From positions 2,604,001-2,668,000 of the forward strand of contig CAVUMX010000001.1 of NCBI GenBank assembly GCA_963742725.1: 64,000 nucleotides of DNA, read 5' to 3'. A program made the position numbers and the translations under genes. Below are positions 1 to 11,293 of the stretch, piece by piece. The notes below the pieces were generated by a model. The model had not been told where the DNA came from. It did no database searches and worked only from the letters and a program-made list of their open reading frames with translations. Origin of the DNA: CAVVAL01 sp963742725. Its GTDB lineage: Bacteria > Actinomycetota > Actinomycetes > Mycobacteriales > Cryptosporangiaceae. Each line of letters starts with the position of its first letter. The stretch's first letter is position 1.

Positions 1-1
1 C

Positions 2-1642
2 GGTGACTGCGCCGGTATGGCCGCGGACCTGTTCGAGTCCTACGCGGTCATGCTGGTCGCCGCGCTGATCCTCGGTCGTGTCGCGTTCGGCGACGCGGGC
101 CTGGTGTTCCCGCTGATCGTCCCGGCGATCGGTGTCGTCACCGCGATCATCGGTGTCTTCATCACCCGCCTGCGCGACAGCGACAAGAGCGGCATGACCG
201 CGATCAACCGGGCGTTCTTCACGTCTGCGGCGATCTCGGCCGTGCTCTGCGGCATCGCCGCCTTCGCCTACCTGCCCGCGACGTTCGCCGACTTCGGCGA
301 CAGCGTGTCGGAGGAGATCCGCAACCACGATGGCAACCCGCGGATCATCGCGATCGGCGCGGTCGTCATCGGCATCGTGCTCGCGGCGGCGATCCAGCTG
401 CTGACCGGGTACTTCACCGAGACCGGGCGGCGCCCGGTGCGTGACATCGGCAAGACCGCGCTCACCGGTCCGGCCACCGTCATCCTCGCCGGCATAACCG
501 TCGGCATGGAGTCGGCCGTGTACACGGCGCTGGTCATCGCCGCCGCCGTCTACGGCGCGTTCCTGCTCGGCGGCGGTGTGGTCATCGTGTCGCTGTTCGC
601 GATCGCGCTCGCCGGCACGGGCCTGCTCACCACGGTCGGCGTCATCGTCGCCATGGACACGTTCGGCCCGATCTCGGACAACGCGCAGGGCATCGCCGAG
701 ATGTCCGGCGACATCGACGAGAAGGGTGCCCGGGTCCTCACCGACCTGGACGCCGTCGGCAACACGACGAAGGCGATCACCAAGGGCATCGCGATCGCGA
801 CGGCCGTCCTCGCGGCGACCGCGCTGTTCGGCTCGTTCACCGACGCGGTGCGCACGGCGTTCGCGGAGACCGGTCTCGCGCTGACCAGCCTCAGCGCGGC
901 CGAGCAGCTCGACTTCAACGGGGCGCTGAACATCGCGGACCCGAAGAACCTTGTCGGCCTGATGATCGGCTCGGCCGTGGTGTTCCTGTTCTCCGGGCTG
1001 GCCATCAACGCGGTCACCCGCGCGGCCGGCGCGATCGTCTACGAGGTGCGGCGCCAGTTCCGGGAGATCCCCGGGATCATGGAGGGCACGACCCGGCCGG
1101 AGTACGGCAAGGTCGTCGACATCTGCACCAGGGACTCCCTGCGTGAGCTGGCCACCCCCGGCCTGCTCGCGATCATGGCCCCGATCGCGGTCGGCTTCGG
1201 CCTCGGTGTCGGCGCGCTCGGCTCGTACCTGGCCGGCGCCATCGCCACCGGCACCCTGATGGCGGTGTTCCTGGCCAACTCCGGTGGCGCCTGGGACAAC
1301 GCGAAGAAGATGGTCGAGGACGGCGCACACGGCGGCAAGGGCTCCGACGCGCACTCCGCGACGATCATCGGCGACACCGTCGGTGACCCGTTCAAGGACA
1401 CCGCCGGTCCGGCCATCAACCCGCTGATCAAGGTCATGAACCTGGTGTCGCTGCTGATCGCCCCGGCGGTCGTGGCGTACTCGATCGGCGTGGAGGAGAA
1501 CACGGCGCTGCGGATCAGCATCGCGGTCGTCGCCGTGCTGATCATCGTCGTCGCCGTCCTGGTGTCGAAGCGTCGCTCGATCTCGGTCGGCGCGGACTCC
1601 TCGTCGGAGAACGGCTCGGTCGCCGAGAAGGTCGGCGTCTGA
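2..1642 (+). CDS. hppA: K+-insensitive pyrophosphate-energised proton pump, 3' part
   Basis: This is the C-terminal part of a membrane-bound H+-translocating pyrophosphatase; the 5' end lies outside the window and the first complete codon is at base 2. The enzyme couples PPi hydrolysis to proton export across the membrane. Family signatures visible are GDCAGMAADLFESY at the left edge, GPISDNAQGIAEM near base 670, GGAWDNAKKM near 1285 and the GDTVGDPFKDTAGPA block near 1370, all part of the PPi/Mg site or core helices. The segment GNTTKAITKG (from 758) carries Lys where K+-dependent enzymes have Ala, which is the known determinant of K+ independence. At least ten hydrophobic helices follow in order. 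A strong hairpin terminator sits 15 bp after the stop. Confidence 0.96.
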   Translation, partial: GDCAGMAADLFESYAVMLVAALILGRVAFGDAGLVFPLIVPAIGVVTAIIGVFITRLRDSDKSGMTAINRAFFTSAAISAVLCGIAAFAYLPATFADFGDSVSEEIRNHDGNPRIIAIGAVVIGIVLAAAIQLLTGYFTETGRRPVRDIGKTALTGPATVILAGITVGMESAVYTALVIAAAVYGAFLLGGGVVIVSLFAIALAGTGLLTTVGVIVAMDTFGPISDNAQGIAEMSGDIDEKGARVLTDLDAVGNTTKAITKGIAIATAVLAATALFGSFTDAVRTAFAETGLALTSLSAAEQLDFNGALNIADPKNLVGLMIGSAVVFLFSGLAINAVTRAAGAIVYEVRRQFREIPGIMEGTTRPEYGKVVDICTRDSLRELATPGLLAIMAPIAVGFGLGVGALGSYLAGAIATGTLMAVFLANSGGAWDNAKKMVEDGAHGGKGSDAHSATIIGDTVGDPFKDTAGPAINPLIKVMNLVSLLIAPAVVAYSIGVEENTALRISIAVVAVLIIVVAVLVSKRRSISVGADSSSENGSVAEKVGV

Positions 1643-1656
1643 CCGCAGTAACGCAG

Positions 1657-1691
1657 AGCGGGGCCGGGATCACGACGATCCCGGCCCCGCT
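1657..1691 (+). terminator. Rho-independent-type hairpin after hppA
   Basis: Perfect 15-bp arms (1657-1671 and 1677-1691, AGCGGGGCCGGGATC and its complement) enclose a 5-nt loop, 15 bp after the hppA stop. There is no U-tract, as is usual for high-GC actinomycetes. Confidence 0.85.
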
Positions 1692-1851
1692 CGCCGTTCA
1701 CGCCAGTCCGGCTTGAACACGGAGTTGTCGTAAGTGAACGATGAGTACTCGTCCACCCGTGTCCGGAATGATCGGCGCGTCGTTGGACACCGTGCCGTCG
1801 CGTCCCCACCGCGGCGGCACCAACCGGGATACAGCAGAAGAGTGGAGTGTC

Positions 1852-2409
1852 ATGCGAGGCTTGACGAGCACGGTGGCCTACCGAACTATCGTCGCGCTGG
1901 CGGCGGTGAGCGTCCTCGGCGCGTGCGACTCGTCCCAGCCCGAATCCGACCGGGTCGCCCCCACGACATGGGCGAAGTCGGTATGCGGCGCCCTGAAGCC
2001 GTGGTCGGCGGAGATCCAGACGATGCAGACCCAGGCGCAGCAGAAGATCACGGCGAAGTCCGACGCGGCGCAGACCAAGACCGAACTGGTGACGCTGTTC
2101 GGCGGCATGGAGAAGTCCACCGGGTCGGTCCTCACCGAGGTCGCCAAGGCGGGCGTGCCCGACGTCAAGGACGGCGAGCGGATCGCCGACCAGTTCGTCC
2201 AGGTCCTGACCGGCGCCCGCGACAGCTTCGCGACGGGCAAGGAAGCCGTCGACAAGCTGGCGACCGGCGACCAGGCCGCGTTCTACAACGGTGTCGTCGA
2301 CGCCGGCAACGCGATGAGCACGGAGTATCGCAAGACCGCTGACGCGTTCGGCGAGATCAAGTCACCGGAGCTGGACAAGGCCCTCGACGAGGTCCCCGAG
2401 TGCTCTTGA
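1852..2409 (+). CDS. Putative secreted lipoprotein of unknown function
   Basis: About 185 residues. I chose the ATG at 1852 because it gives a compact signal peptide: a short basic start (MRGLTSTVAYR), a hydrophobic stretch and the lipobox LGAC about 25 residues in, followed by a Ser/Asp/Pro-rich linker typical of lipoproteins. An upstream in-frame start at 1741 would bury this signal. GGAGTG just upstream (about 1843-1848) is a plausible ribosome site. The mature part is predicted mostly helical and Lys/Asp/Ala-rich with two further Cys (CGALKPW and the C-terminal PECS), which may form a disulfide. Its function is not recognised. It lies between hppA and a palindromic element. Confidence 0.8.
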   Translation: MRGLTSTVAYRTIVALAAVSVLGACDSSQPESDRVAPTTWAKSVCGALKPWSAEIQTMQTQAQQKITAKSDAAQTKTELVTLFGGMEKSTGSVLTEVAKAGVPDVKDGERIADQFVQVLTGARDSFATGKEAVDKLATGDQAAFYNGVVDAGNAMSTEYRKTADAFGEIKSPELDKALDEVPECS

Positions 2410-2430
2410 CATCCGGCTGACCCCCCGACC

Positions 2431-2479
2431 TTCGGACTTTTGAGGGGACGGGCGCCCCGCACACCCTCAAAAGTCCGAA
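2431..2479. repeat. 49-bp palindromic element, copy 1 of the TTCGGACTTTTGAGG pair
   Basis: Arms TTCGGACTTTTGAGGG (2431-2446) and their perfect complement (2464-2479) surround a GC-rich 17-nt loop. The same arm sequence recurs at 58377-58424. The element lies 21 bp after the lipoprotein stop, so it could act as a terminator, but the recurrence suggests a dispersed palindromic repeat. Confidence 0.85.
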
Positions 2480-2530
2480 AGTGGGCGGAAGGTCAGCGCC
2501 CAGGACACCGCCAGGGAGTACGGTCGCGCC

Positions 2531-3118
2531 GTGCAGCTGTCGTTCTTCGGCGCGGACGCGGGACCAGCGTCCCTCGCCGACCTGGAGGGCCTTCTCGCCG
2601 GCCCGGCCCAGGTGGTGCGCGCGGGCGATACCGCACGGGTGTCGGTGGTGCTGGCCGCGCCTGCGGCGTCGCCGGGTTGGCGCGCGGACGAGCTGCTCGC
2701 CGTGTTCGAGGCCCGAGATCTGGGCGGCGAGCTGACGAGCACGGTGGACGGGCTGGCGGCGGTCCGCACGGACTTCCGTCCTGAGCTGCTTCCGTTGACC
2801 GCGGCATGGGCACGCGGAGCGATGAAGGCGCCGCCGCGGGGTTTCACGCTCGACGGCGCGCGGCTGCGGCTGTGGGCGATAGCGGCCGGTCACCAGGACG
2901 ACCACGGGTACCTCTTCACTCTGGGTGAGTCGGACGAAGCTGGCTGGAGCGCCACGGGAGCAGCCCTGTCCGCGGCCGGCGTACCGGGCACGCTCGTCGG
3001 CCCCCGCGCTGGTGGACCGGCCTATCGGGTCACTGGCCAGCGGCGCCTCCGAAGGCTCCGCGAGCTGGTCGGCGAGCCACCCGAAGCTGCCACGGAGCGT
3101 GACTGGCCGAGCCCCTGA
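2531..3118 (+). CDS. Conserved hypothetical protein upstream of topA
   Basis: A 195-residue soluble protein starting at GTG 2531 (MQLSFFGADAGPAS). It has no signal peptide or membrane segment. It is rich in Ala/Arg/Leu and contains the run GFTLDGARLRLWAIAAG and a basic C-terminal stretch (TGQRRLRRLRELVG). I recall proteins of this type directly upstream of topA in Micromonosporales, which fits the context, but no function is known to me. It sits between the palindrome at 2431 and the topA promoter region. The codon pattern (GC-rich third positions throughout) supports real coding. Confidence 0.8.
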   Translation: MQLSFFGADAGPASLADLEGLLAGPAQVVRAGDTARVSVVLAAPAASPGWRADELLAVFEARDLGGELTSTVDGLAAVRTDFRPELLPLTAAWARGAMKAPPRGFTLDGARLRLWAIAAGHQDDHGYLFTLGESDEAGWSATGAALSAAGVPGTLVGPRAGGPAYRVTGQRRLRRLRELVGEPPEAATERDWPSP

Positions 3119-3170
3119 CCGGGCATTACGTCGGGGCGGGCACAAAAGAGTGTGCCGAGCGCGTTACTTT

Positions 3171-3200
3171 TGACACTGCCCCACGGCGTGAGACCATCTC
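3171..3200 (+). promoter_or_regulatory. Possible topA promoter (-35 TTGACA)
   Basis: A consensus -35 hexamer TTGACA lies at 3171-3176. About 17-18 bp downstream is only a weak -10-like sequence (around 3194-3200). The distance to the topA GTG is about 45 bp. A small dyad GGCACA/TGTGCC lies just upstream (3140-3157). This is inferred from motif and position only. Confidence 0.35.
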
Positions 3201-3244
3201 GCGCCGGAGTGCTTCATCCCAATCTGACTTCGACTTGGAGTCCC

Positions 3245-6004
<2,760 letters not shown>

Positions 6005-6010
6005 CTGGCC

Positions 6011-8044
6011 CTAGCTTGCCGGGCGCAGTTCTTCCGGGTTCTGGTAGGTCAGGGTCACGGCGACGGCCAGGTGGTCGGACGCCTCGCTCCGTGGTGCCGT
6101 GATCTCGGACGTCGTCAGATCCGGCGTGACCAGGACGTGGTCGATCTCCTCGTCCGGACGGTCGGACGGGAACGTCCGCAGTGGACGCGCCTCCGCGAAC
6201 CCGTCCCGGAAGCCGGCGTCGAGCAGCGTGCGGAACTCGGCGTCGCCGGGCCGGATGTTGAGGTCGCCGGCCACCACGACGGGCCGGCCCTCGCGCGCCA
6301 GCTCGGCCGCGAGCCCCGCGACCCGTTTCGTCTGCGCGGCTGGGCCGCCGTCCGGCGGCGGTTGCAGGTGGGTGCCGACCACGCCGAGTTCCTGGTCGCC
6401 GACGCGCACGACGGCGGTCATGGCCTCGGCGCCGGTCGGCGCACCGACGCGCGGGAGGTGGTGACTGCGCATCCGCAGGACGGGAAGCCGGGTCAGCAGC
6501 GCGTCGCCCCAGAGCTGGTCGGCGGCGGGCGCGAACACCGCGCGCATGCCCAGGCGGTCGGCGAGGAGCTGGAGCCCGTCGTGGCCACCGTTGAGGAACC
6601 AGCCGCGGTCGACCTCGCTGAGGAAGACCAGGTCCGGGTCCTGCTTGCGAATCGTCGCCGCGAGCGCGTCGGGGTCGAAACGACCGTCAAGCCCAAATCC
6701 CATGCGGACGTTGTAAGCGACCAGCCGCACCGGGAATCCCGCCACCGGATCGGGCCTGTCGGGTCTCGCCGGCGCCGTGACGTACTGGGCCGCCGCCACC
6801 GCGACGACCGCGCCGACAGCCGCCGCCGCGAGCCAGGCGGCCCGTCCGGGCGGACCGAGCGGCGCGCCCCACCGCCGCGCACGCGCCCCGACCCGCAACG
6901 CGCCGAACGCGATCAGGACCGCCAGTGCCACCGGCACGGCCTCGTTCGGGAAGCCGAGATCCATGTCGTAGGCGGCGTAGTACCCGAATGTGAGCGCCAC
7001 GAGCAGGACACCGCCCAGGCCGGCGGCCAGCCCGCGCCGCCACGCGTGGTCCGGACGGGACTTCATCGCGGCCCGCGCGTCCGCGCCGATGCCGACCCAG
7101 CCCAGCGTCGCGCCGAAAGCCAGTGCCCCGACGACCTGCGCGGCGACGACCCACGGCGGTGCCAGTCCGTCGATCCCGCCGAGCTTGAAGCGGGGGATGA
7201 TCGCGGTGGCGACGGCCGCGACCAGCAGGATCGCGGGGACCGCCGGGTACCGCGTCAGCCTGGGCCGGGCCGCCAGAGGGACGGCGAGCAGCGTGCCGGC
7301 CGTGACGACCAGTGCCGCGGCGCCGATCGACCAGCCGGGCGCCGCCTCGGCGAGACCCGTGGAGCCGGTGACGACGCCGGTCAGGAAGATTCCAGGACCC
7401 GCGAGGACCCACACCGAGCCGCCGGCGCCTAGTACCGGGCCGCTCGACCGGCTGCTCGCCGCCGCGACGCACCCGACGAACGCGCACGCCAGCGCGGCCT
7501 GCGCCACCGCCGCGACAGGCCCGTCGCGCCAGATCAGGTCGACCATCCCGAGCGCGGTGTGCAGGCCGACGGCCATGCCGAGCCCGGCGGTGATCCCCAC
7601 GGCCGCGCGGCGGCCCGACCGGGACGACATGGCCGTCGCCATCAACCAGACCAGCCCGGCCGCGAGTGCCGCGCACAGGACGTAGAGCTGGGCGGTGCTG
7701 CCCCGGGTCGCGCCGCCGCCCGCGACACCGGCGGCGAACTTGGCGAAGGCCAGTGTGAGGGCCGCCGCGAACGCCAGCCGGTCAGCGCCCAGGAATACGG
7801 CGATCGGTACGGTCAGCAGCGGGACCACGAACCAGAACAGCGCGAACGCGCCGATCCGCTCTGGTGGGGTGCTGCCGGCGGACCCGTAGATCGTGATCAG
7901 GGCGGGCAGCCAGGCCCGCAGCACGTCGACGAGGAGGACGACGCCCAGCGCGACGGCCGCCACCTCGGCCGGACCGGTACGTGGGTCGGCGCCGCCAGCC
8001 CGGGGCTCCGTCTTCGACGAGGTGTCCGGTGCTGTTGTCGCCAC
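6011..8044 (-). CDS. Membrane protein with C-terminal endonuclease/exonuclease/phosphatase (EEP) domain
   Basis: 677 residues from GTG 8044, with GGAGGGAG just upstream as ribosome site. The N-terminal ~410 residues form ten or more hydrophobic segments. The C-terminal ~240 residues are an EEP-superfamily domain: VAYNVRMG at its start, LVFLSEVDRG (catalytic Glu), GTHLQPP, the metal-site VVAGDLNIRPGD, and EIDHVLVT then EASDHLAV at the end. The EEP superfamily cleaves phosphodiesters, including sphingomyelinase-like, inositol-phosphatase and nuclease members; the substrate cannot be told here. The topology suggests a membrane-anchored hydrolase whose catalytic domain follows the last helix. It is monocistronic, convergent with topA and divergent from the hydrolase at 8148. 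Confidence 0.88.
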   Translation of the reverse strand: MATTAPDTSSKTEPRAGGADPRTGPAEVAAVALGVVLLVDVLRAWLPALITIYGSAGSTPPERIGAFALFWFVVPLLTVPIAVFLGADRLAFAAALTLAFAKFAAGVAGGGATRGSTAQLYVLCAALAAGLVWLMATAMSSRSGRRAAVGITAGLGMAVGLHTALGMVDLIWRDGPVAAVAQAALACAFVGCVAAASSRSSGPVLGAGGSVWVLAGPGIFLTGVVTGSTGLAEAAPGWSIGAAALVVTAGTLLAVPLAARPRLTRYPAVPAILLVAAVATAIIPRFKLGGIDGLAPPWVVAAQVVGALAFGATLGWVGIGADARAAMKSRPDHAWRRGLAAGLGGVLLVALTFGYYAAYDMDLGFPNEAVPVALAVLIAFGALRVGARARRWGAPLGPPGRAAWLAAAAVGAVVAVAAAQYVTAPARPDRPDPVAGFPVRLVAYNVRMGFGLDGRFDPDALAATIRKQDPDLVFLSEVDRGWFLNGGHDGLQLLADRLGMRAVFAPAADQLWGDALLTRLPVLRMRSHHLPRVGAPTGAEAMTAVVRVGDQELGVVGTHLQPPPDGGPAAQTKRVAGLAAELAREGRPVVVAGDLNIRPGDAEFRTLLDAGFRDGFAEARPLRTFPSDRPDEEIDHVLVTPDLTTSEITAPRSEASDHLAVAVTLTYQNPEELRPAS

Positions 8045-8147
8045 CTGTTCTCCCTCCGCCGTGCCGGGCCGCGCTGGACGTTAGCGCTTCCTCAGCCGTC
8101 CGCGAAACAGCGTTACGTGTGTCAGGGGCGGCTGATAGGAATGCGCC

Positions 8148-8948
8148 ATGGGGGTTCCACTGCACTTCGTCTCGCACGGCGCCGGTGTGCCGCTGCTCGC
8201 CCTGCACGGCTGGACGCCGGATCACCGGCTCATGACGGGCTGCCTGGAGCCGGTGTTCGCCGGCCGGCCGGGGTACCGGCGGCTCTATCCCGACCTGCCC
8301 GGCATGGGCCGAACGCCGGCTCCGGATTCAATGTCGTCCTCCGACGACATCCTCGACGCCCTGCTGGCCTTCGTCGACGACGAGATCGGCGACGAGCCGT
8401 TCCTGCTCATGGGTGAGTCGTACGGCGGGTACCTGGCGCGGGCGATCACGAACGCGCGTCCGTCGCAGGTCGCCGGCCTGGCGCTGCTCTGCCCGGCAGG
8501 CACCGAGCTTGACCGGACGAAGCGCATCCTGCCGCCGGTCACCGTCCTGGGCGAGGACCCGGAGCTGGTCGCCGCACTGCCGCCGCAGGAGGCCGCCGAC
8601 TACACCGAGATCACGGTCGTCCAGTCGCCCGAGACGTTGCGCCGGTTCCAGGCCGACATCGGGCCCGGCATCGCGCTGGCCGACGAGGAGTCCATGGCGC
8701 GCATCCAGCAGAACTGGCGGCTGCGGACCGATCCGGAGTCCGGCCCCGCGTACGAGCGGCCCACCCTGATCATGTGCGGCCGCCAGGACTGGGCGACCGG
8801 ATATGCCGAGCAGTACACGTTGCTGCCGCACTACCCGCGAGCGACGTTCGCCGTCCTGGACATGGCCGGGCACAACCTCCAGATCGAGCAGCCGGCCCTG
8901 TTCGAGGCGCTGGTGGCCGAGTGGCTGGATCGCGTCGCAGCGTCCTGA
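8148..8948 (+). CDS. Alpha/beta-hydrolase fold protein
   Basis: 266 residues from ATG 8148 with AGGA 7 nt upstream. Fold hallmarks in order: the oxyanion region LLALHGWTPD, YPDLPGMGRTP, the nucleophile elbow GESYGG (Ser about residue 93), a lid-like segment rich in charged residues, the acid in MCGRQDWATGY and the catalytic His in MAGHNLQIEQP. The catalytic triad Ser-Asp-His is therefore complete. There is no signal peptide, so it is cytoplasmic. The sequence resembles proline-iminopeptidase or haloalkane-type hydrolases only at fold level, so I do not assign a substrate. It lies upstream of the tmk fusion gene with a ~90-bp gap. Confidence 0.9.
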   Translation: MGVPLHFVSHGAGVPLLALHGWTPDHRLMTGCLEPVFAGRPGYRRLYPDLPGMGRTPAPDSMSSSDDILDALLAFVDDEIGDEPFLLMGESYGGYLARAITNARPSQVAGLALLCPAGTELDRTKRILPPVTVLGEDPELVAALPPQEAADYTEITVVQSPETLRRFQADIGPGIALADEESMARIQQNWRLRTDPESGPAYERPTLIMCGRQDWATGYAEQYTLLPHYPRATFAVLDMAGHNLQIEQPALFEALVAEWLDRVAAS

Positions 8949-9037
8949 GCGGCTCCCGGGCCTGGCTGTGCGCGCGACGTGGACCCGGAGCGATAGCGTG
9001 ACGGTGGCCCCACGGACAGGAGAGACCGATCAGCACC

Positions 9038-11293
9038 GTGCCTGACGATCCCGCCGTACCGGTCTCCGGTTCGGCGCAGATCCGTGCGGTCCTGCGCGAG
9101 CGGCCGTTCCGCCGGCTCTGGCTGGTGCTCGGGCTGTCCAGCCTCGGCGACTGGCTGGGCCTGCTCGCCACCGTCCTCTTCGCCGCCGAACAGGTGACCG
9201 GCGGCGCCCAGAAGGGTCTCGCGTTCGGCGGGGTCGTCGTGATGCGGCTCCTCCCGGCGATGCTGCTCGGGCCGATCGCCGGCGCGTTCGCCGACCGGTT
9301 CGACCGCCGGTACACGATGGTCGTCTGCGACGTGCTGCGGTTCCTGTTCTTCGCCTCGATCCCGCTCGCCGGCGTGTTCCTCAGCGGTGGCACGGCACTG
9401 ACGTGGGCGCTGGTCGCCACGTTCGCGATCGAAGTGCTGGCGATGTTCTGGATCCCGGCGAAGGAAGCGGCGCTGCCGAACCTCGTCCCGAAGCAGCGGT
9501 TGGAGGCGGCGAACCAGCTGACGCTGGTCACCACGTACGGCCTGACGCCCGTCCTCGCGGCCCTGCTCATCGCCGGCCTGTCCCGCGCGCTCCTCAACCT
9601 GGTGAACGAGGACGTCAACCGGCTCTGGATCAGCCCCGTCGACCTGGCGCTGTACCTCAACGCGCTCACGTTCCTGGCGTCCGCGGTCGTCGTGCTGTTC
9701 GGGATCCGGCAGATCAGCGGCCGGGGATCGGGCCGCGTCGGCAAGCAGCAGAACCTGCTGCGGTCGCTGCTGGAGGGCTGGCGGTTCATCCGCCACACGC
9801 CGATGGTGCGGGGGCTGGTGCAGGGCATCCTCGGCGCGTTCGCGGCCGGCGGCGTCGTCATCGGCGTCGCCAAGTTCTACGCGGGCAGCCTCGGCGGCGG
9901 TGACGCGACGTTCGGCCTGCTGTTCGGCACCTTGTTCGTCGGCCTCGGCGCCGGCATGGCGCTCGGGCCCAAGTTGGTCAGGGCGCTGTCGCGGCGGCGC
10001 TGGTTCGGGCTGAGCATCATCCTGGCCGGCGCGTCGGTGGCGCTGATGGCCCCGGCGCCGCACCTCGCGGTCGCGATGCCGTTCGTCCTGCTGGTGGGGG
10101 TGGGCGCCGGCATGGCGTACCTCGCCGGCACCACGCTTCTCGGCACGAACGTCGACGACGAGATGCGCGGACGGGCCTTCGCGTTCGTCCAGTCGATGGT
10201 CCGGGTCGTACTGATGCTGGCGATCTCGGTGTCTTCGCTGCTCGTCGGCGTCGGCGGTTCGCCGCGGATCAACTTCGGGCCGGTCCACATCAACCTCAGC
10301 GCCACGCGCGTGCTGCTCGTCGTGGCCGGCGTCATGGCGGTGCTCACGGGCGTCCTGGCGTTCCGGCGGATGGACGACAAGCAGGGCGTCCCCGTGCTGA
10401 AGGACCTGCTCGGTTCGCTGCGCGGCCGTCCGCTGAGCGTGCCGGGCAGCGGCCCCGGCGAGGGCGTGTTCATCGCGTTCGAGGGCGGCGAGGGCGTCGG
10501 CAAGTCGACGCAGACCGTCAAGCTCAGGGCCTGGCTGAACGTCGCCGGCTACGAGTCGGTCATCACCCGCGAACCCGGCGCGACGCCGCTCGGCCGGCGG
10601 ATCCGCGAGCTGGTCCTCGACCACACCGACAACCCGCCGACCGCCCGTGCCGAGGCCCTGCTGTACGCCGCCGACCGGGCACAGCACGTCGACACCGTCA
10701 TTCGTCCCGCGCTGGCCGAGGGCAAGGTCGTACTGACCGACCGGTACGTCGACTCGTCCCTCGCCTACCAGGGCGCCGGCCGCTCGCTCGCCACCGACGA
10801 GGTCGCCTGGCTGTCCCAGTGGGCGACCACAGGGCTCCGGCCCGACCTCGTCGTGCTGCTCGACGCCGATCCGGCCGTCGGGCTGGAACGCGTCGGCCGG
10901 CGCGGCGACAGCGACCGGCTCGAAGCCGAGTCCGCGGCGTTCCACGCCAGGGTGCGCCAGGCGTTCCTCGACCTCGCCGAGGCCGAACCCGGCCGGTACC
11001 TCGTCATCGACGCGAGCGGCAACGCGGAGATCATCGCCGAGCAGATCCGGGCCCGGGTCGCCACGCTGCTGCCGCCCAGGCCAGCGGAAGCCTCGGCCGA
11101 CGAGGACGACCGCGACCGTCCTACCGCGCGGGCGGCCTCCGGCGATCACCTCGGCGCGTCGGATCTGCCGGGGGCGCGCGCTGCCTCCCGCGACCGGCCG
11201 GGCGCACCGGACGACGTCCCCGCCCCGGGTGACCTGCCGCGGTCGCGCGGGGCCTCGGGTGACCTTCCCGCCGCCGGGGGAGGCCGCCGGTGA
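9038..11293 (+). CDS. tmk: MFS transporter - thymidylate kinase fusion
   Basis: 751 residues from GTG 9038. Residues ~20-440 are a major facilitator domain with about 12 hydrophobic helices (RPFRRLWLVLGLSSLGDW at the start; ADRFDRRYTMV loop). Residues ~477-690 are a complete dTMP kinase: P-loop FEGGEGVGKST, TREPGATPLGRRIRE, the DR(Y) motif TDRYVDSSLAYQGAGR and a LID with RRGDSDRLE. It phosphorylates dTMP to dTDP for DNA synthesis. This domain fusion is known in several actinobacteria. The last ~60 residues are a low-complexity tail with three imperfect repeats built on RAASGD/DLPGA. Its stop overlaps the holB GTG (GTGA), so the two are translationally coupled. The role of the MFS part is unknown. 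Confidence 0.95.
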   Translation: MPDDPAVPVSGSAQIRAVLRERPFRRLWLVLGLSSLGDWLGLLATVLFAAEQVTGGAQKGLAFGGVVVMRLLPAMLLGPIAGAFADRFDRRYTMVVCDVLRFLFFASIPLAGVFLSGGTALTWALVATFAIEVLAMFWIPAKEAALPNLVPKQRLEAANQLTLVTTYGLTPVLAALLIAGLSRALLNLVNEDVNRLWISPVDLALYLNALTFLASAVVVLFGIRQISGRGSGRVGKQQNLLRSLLEGWRFIRHTPMVRGLVQGILGAFAAGGVVIGVAKFYAGSLGGGDATFGLLFGTLFVGLGAGMALGPKLVRALSRRRWFGLSIILAGASVALMAPAPHLAVAMPFVLLVGVGAGMAYLAGTTLLGTNVDDEMRGRAFAFVQSMVRVVLMLAISVSSLLVGVGGSPRINFGPVHINLSATRVLLVVAGVMAVLTGVLAFRRMDDKQGVPVLKDLLGSLRGRPLSVPGSGPGEGVFIAFEGGEGVGKSTQTVKLRAWLNVAGYESVITREPGATPLGRRIRELVLDHTDNPPTARAEALLYAADRAQHVDTVIRPALAEGKVVLTDRYVDSSLAYQGAGRSLATDEVAWLSQWATTGLRPDLVVLLDADPAVGLERVGRRGDSDRLEAESAAFHARVRQAFLDLAEAEPGRYLVIDASGNAEIIAEQIRARVATLLPPRPAEASADEDDRDRPTARAASGDHLGASDLPGARAASRDRPGAPDDVPAPGDLPRSRGASGDLPAAGGGRR

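Noticed and set aside
3152..3244. Longer N-terminal extension of topA from GTG 3152
   Set aside because: It lies over the -35-like motif and lacks a ribosome site; GTG 3245 has GGAG in front and matches the family.
8831..11149. Minus-strand open frame of 772 codons opposite the tmk fusion
   Set aside because: It mirrors the clear MFS/thymidylate kinase gene; composition is Arg/Gly/Asp-rich as expected of a shadow.
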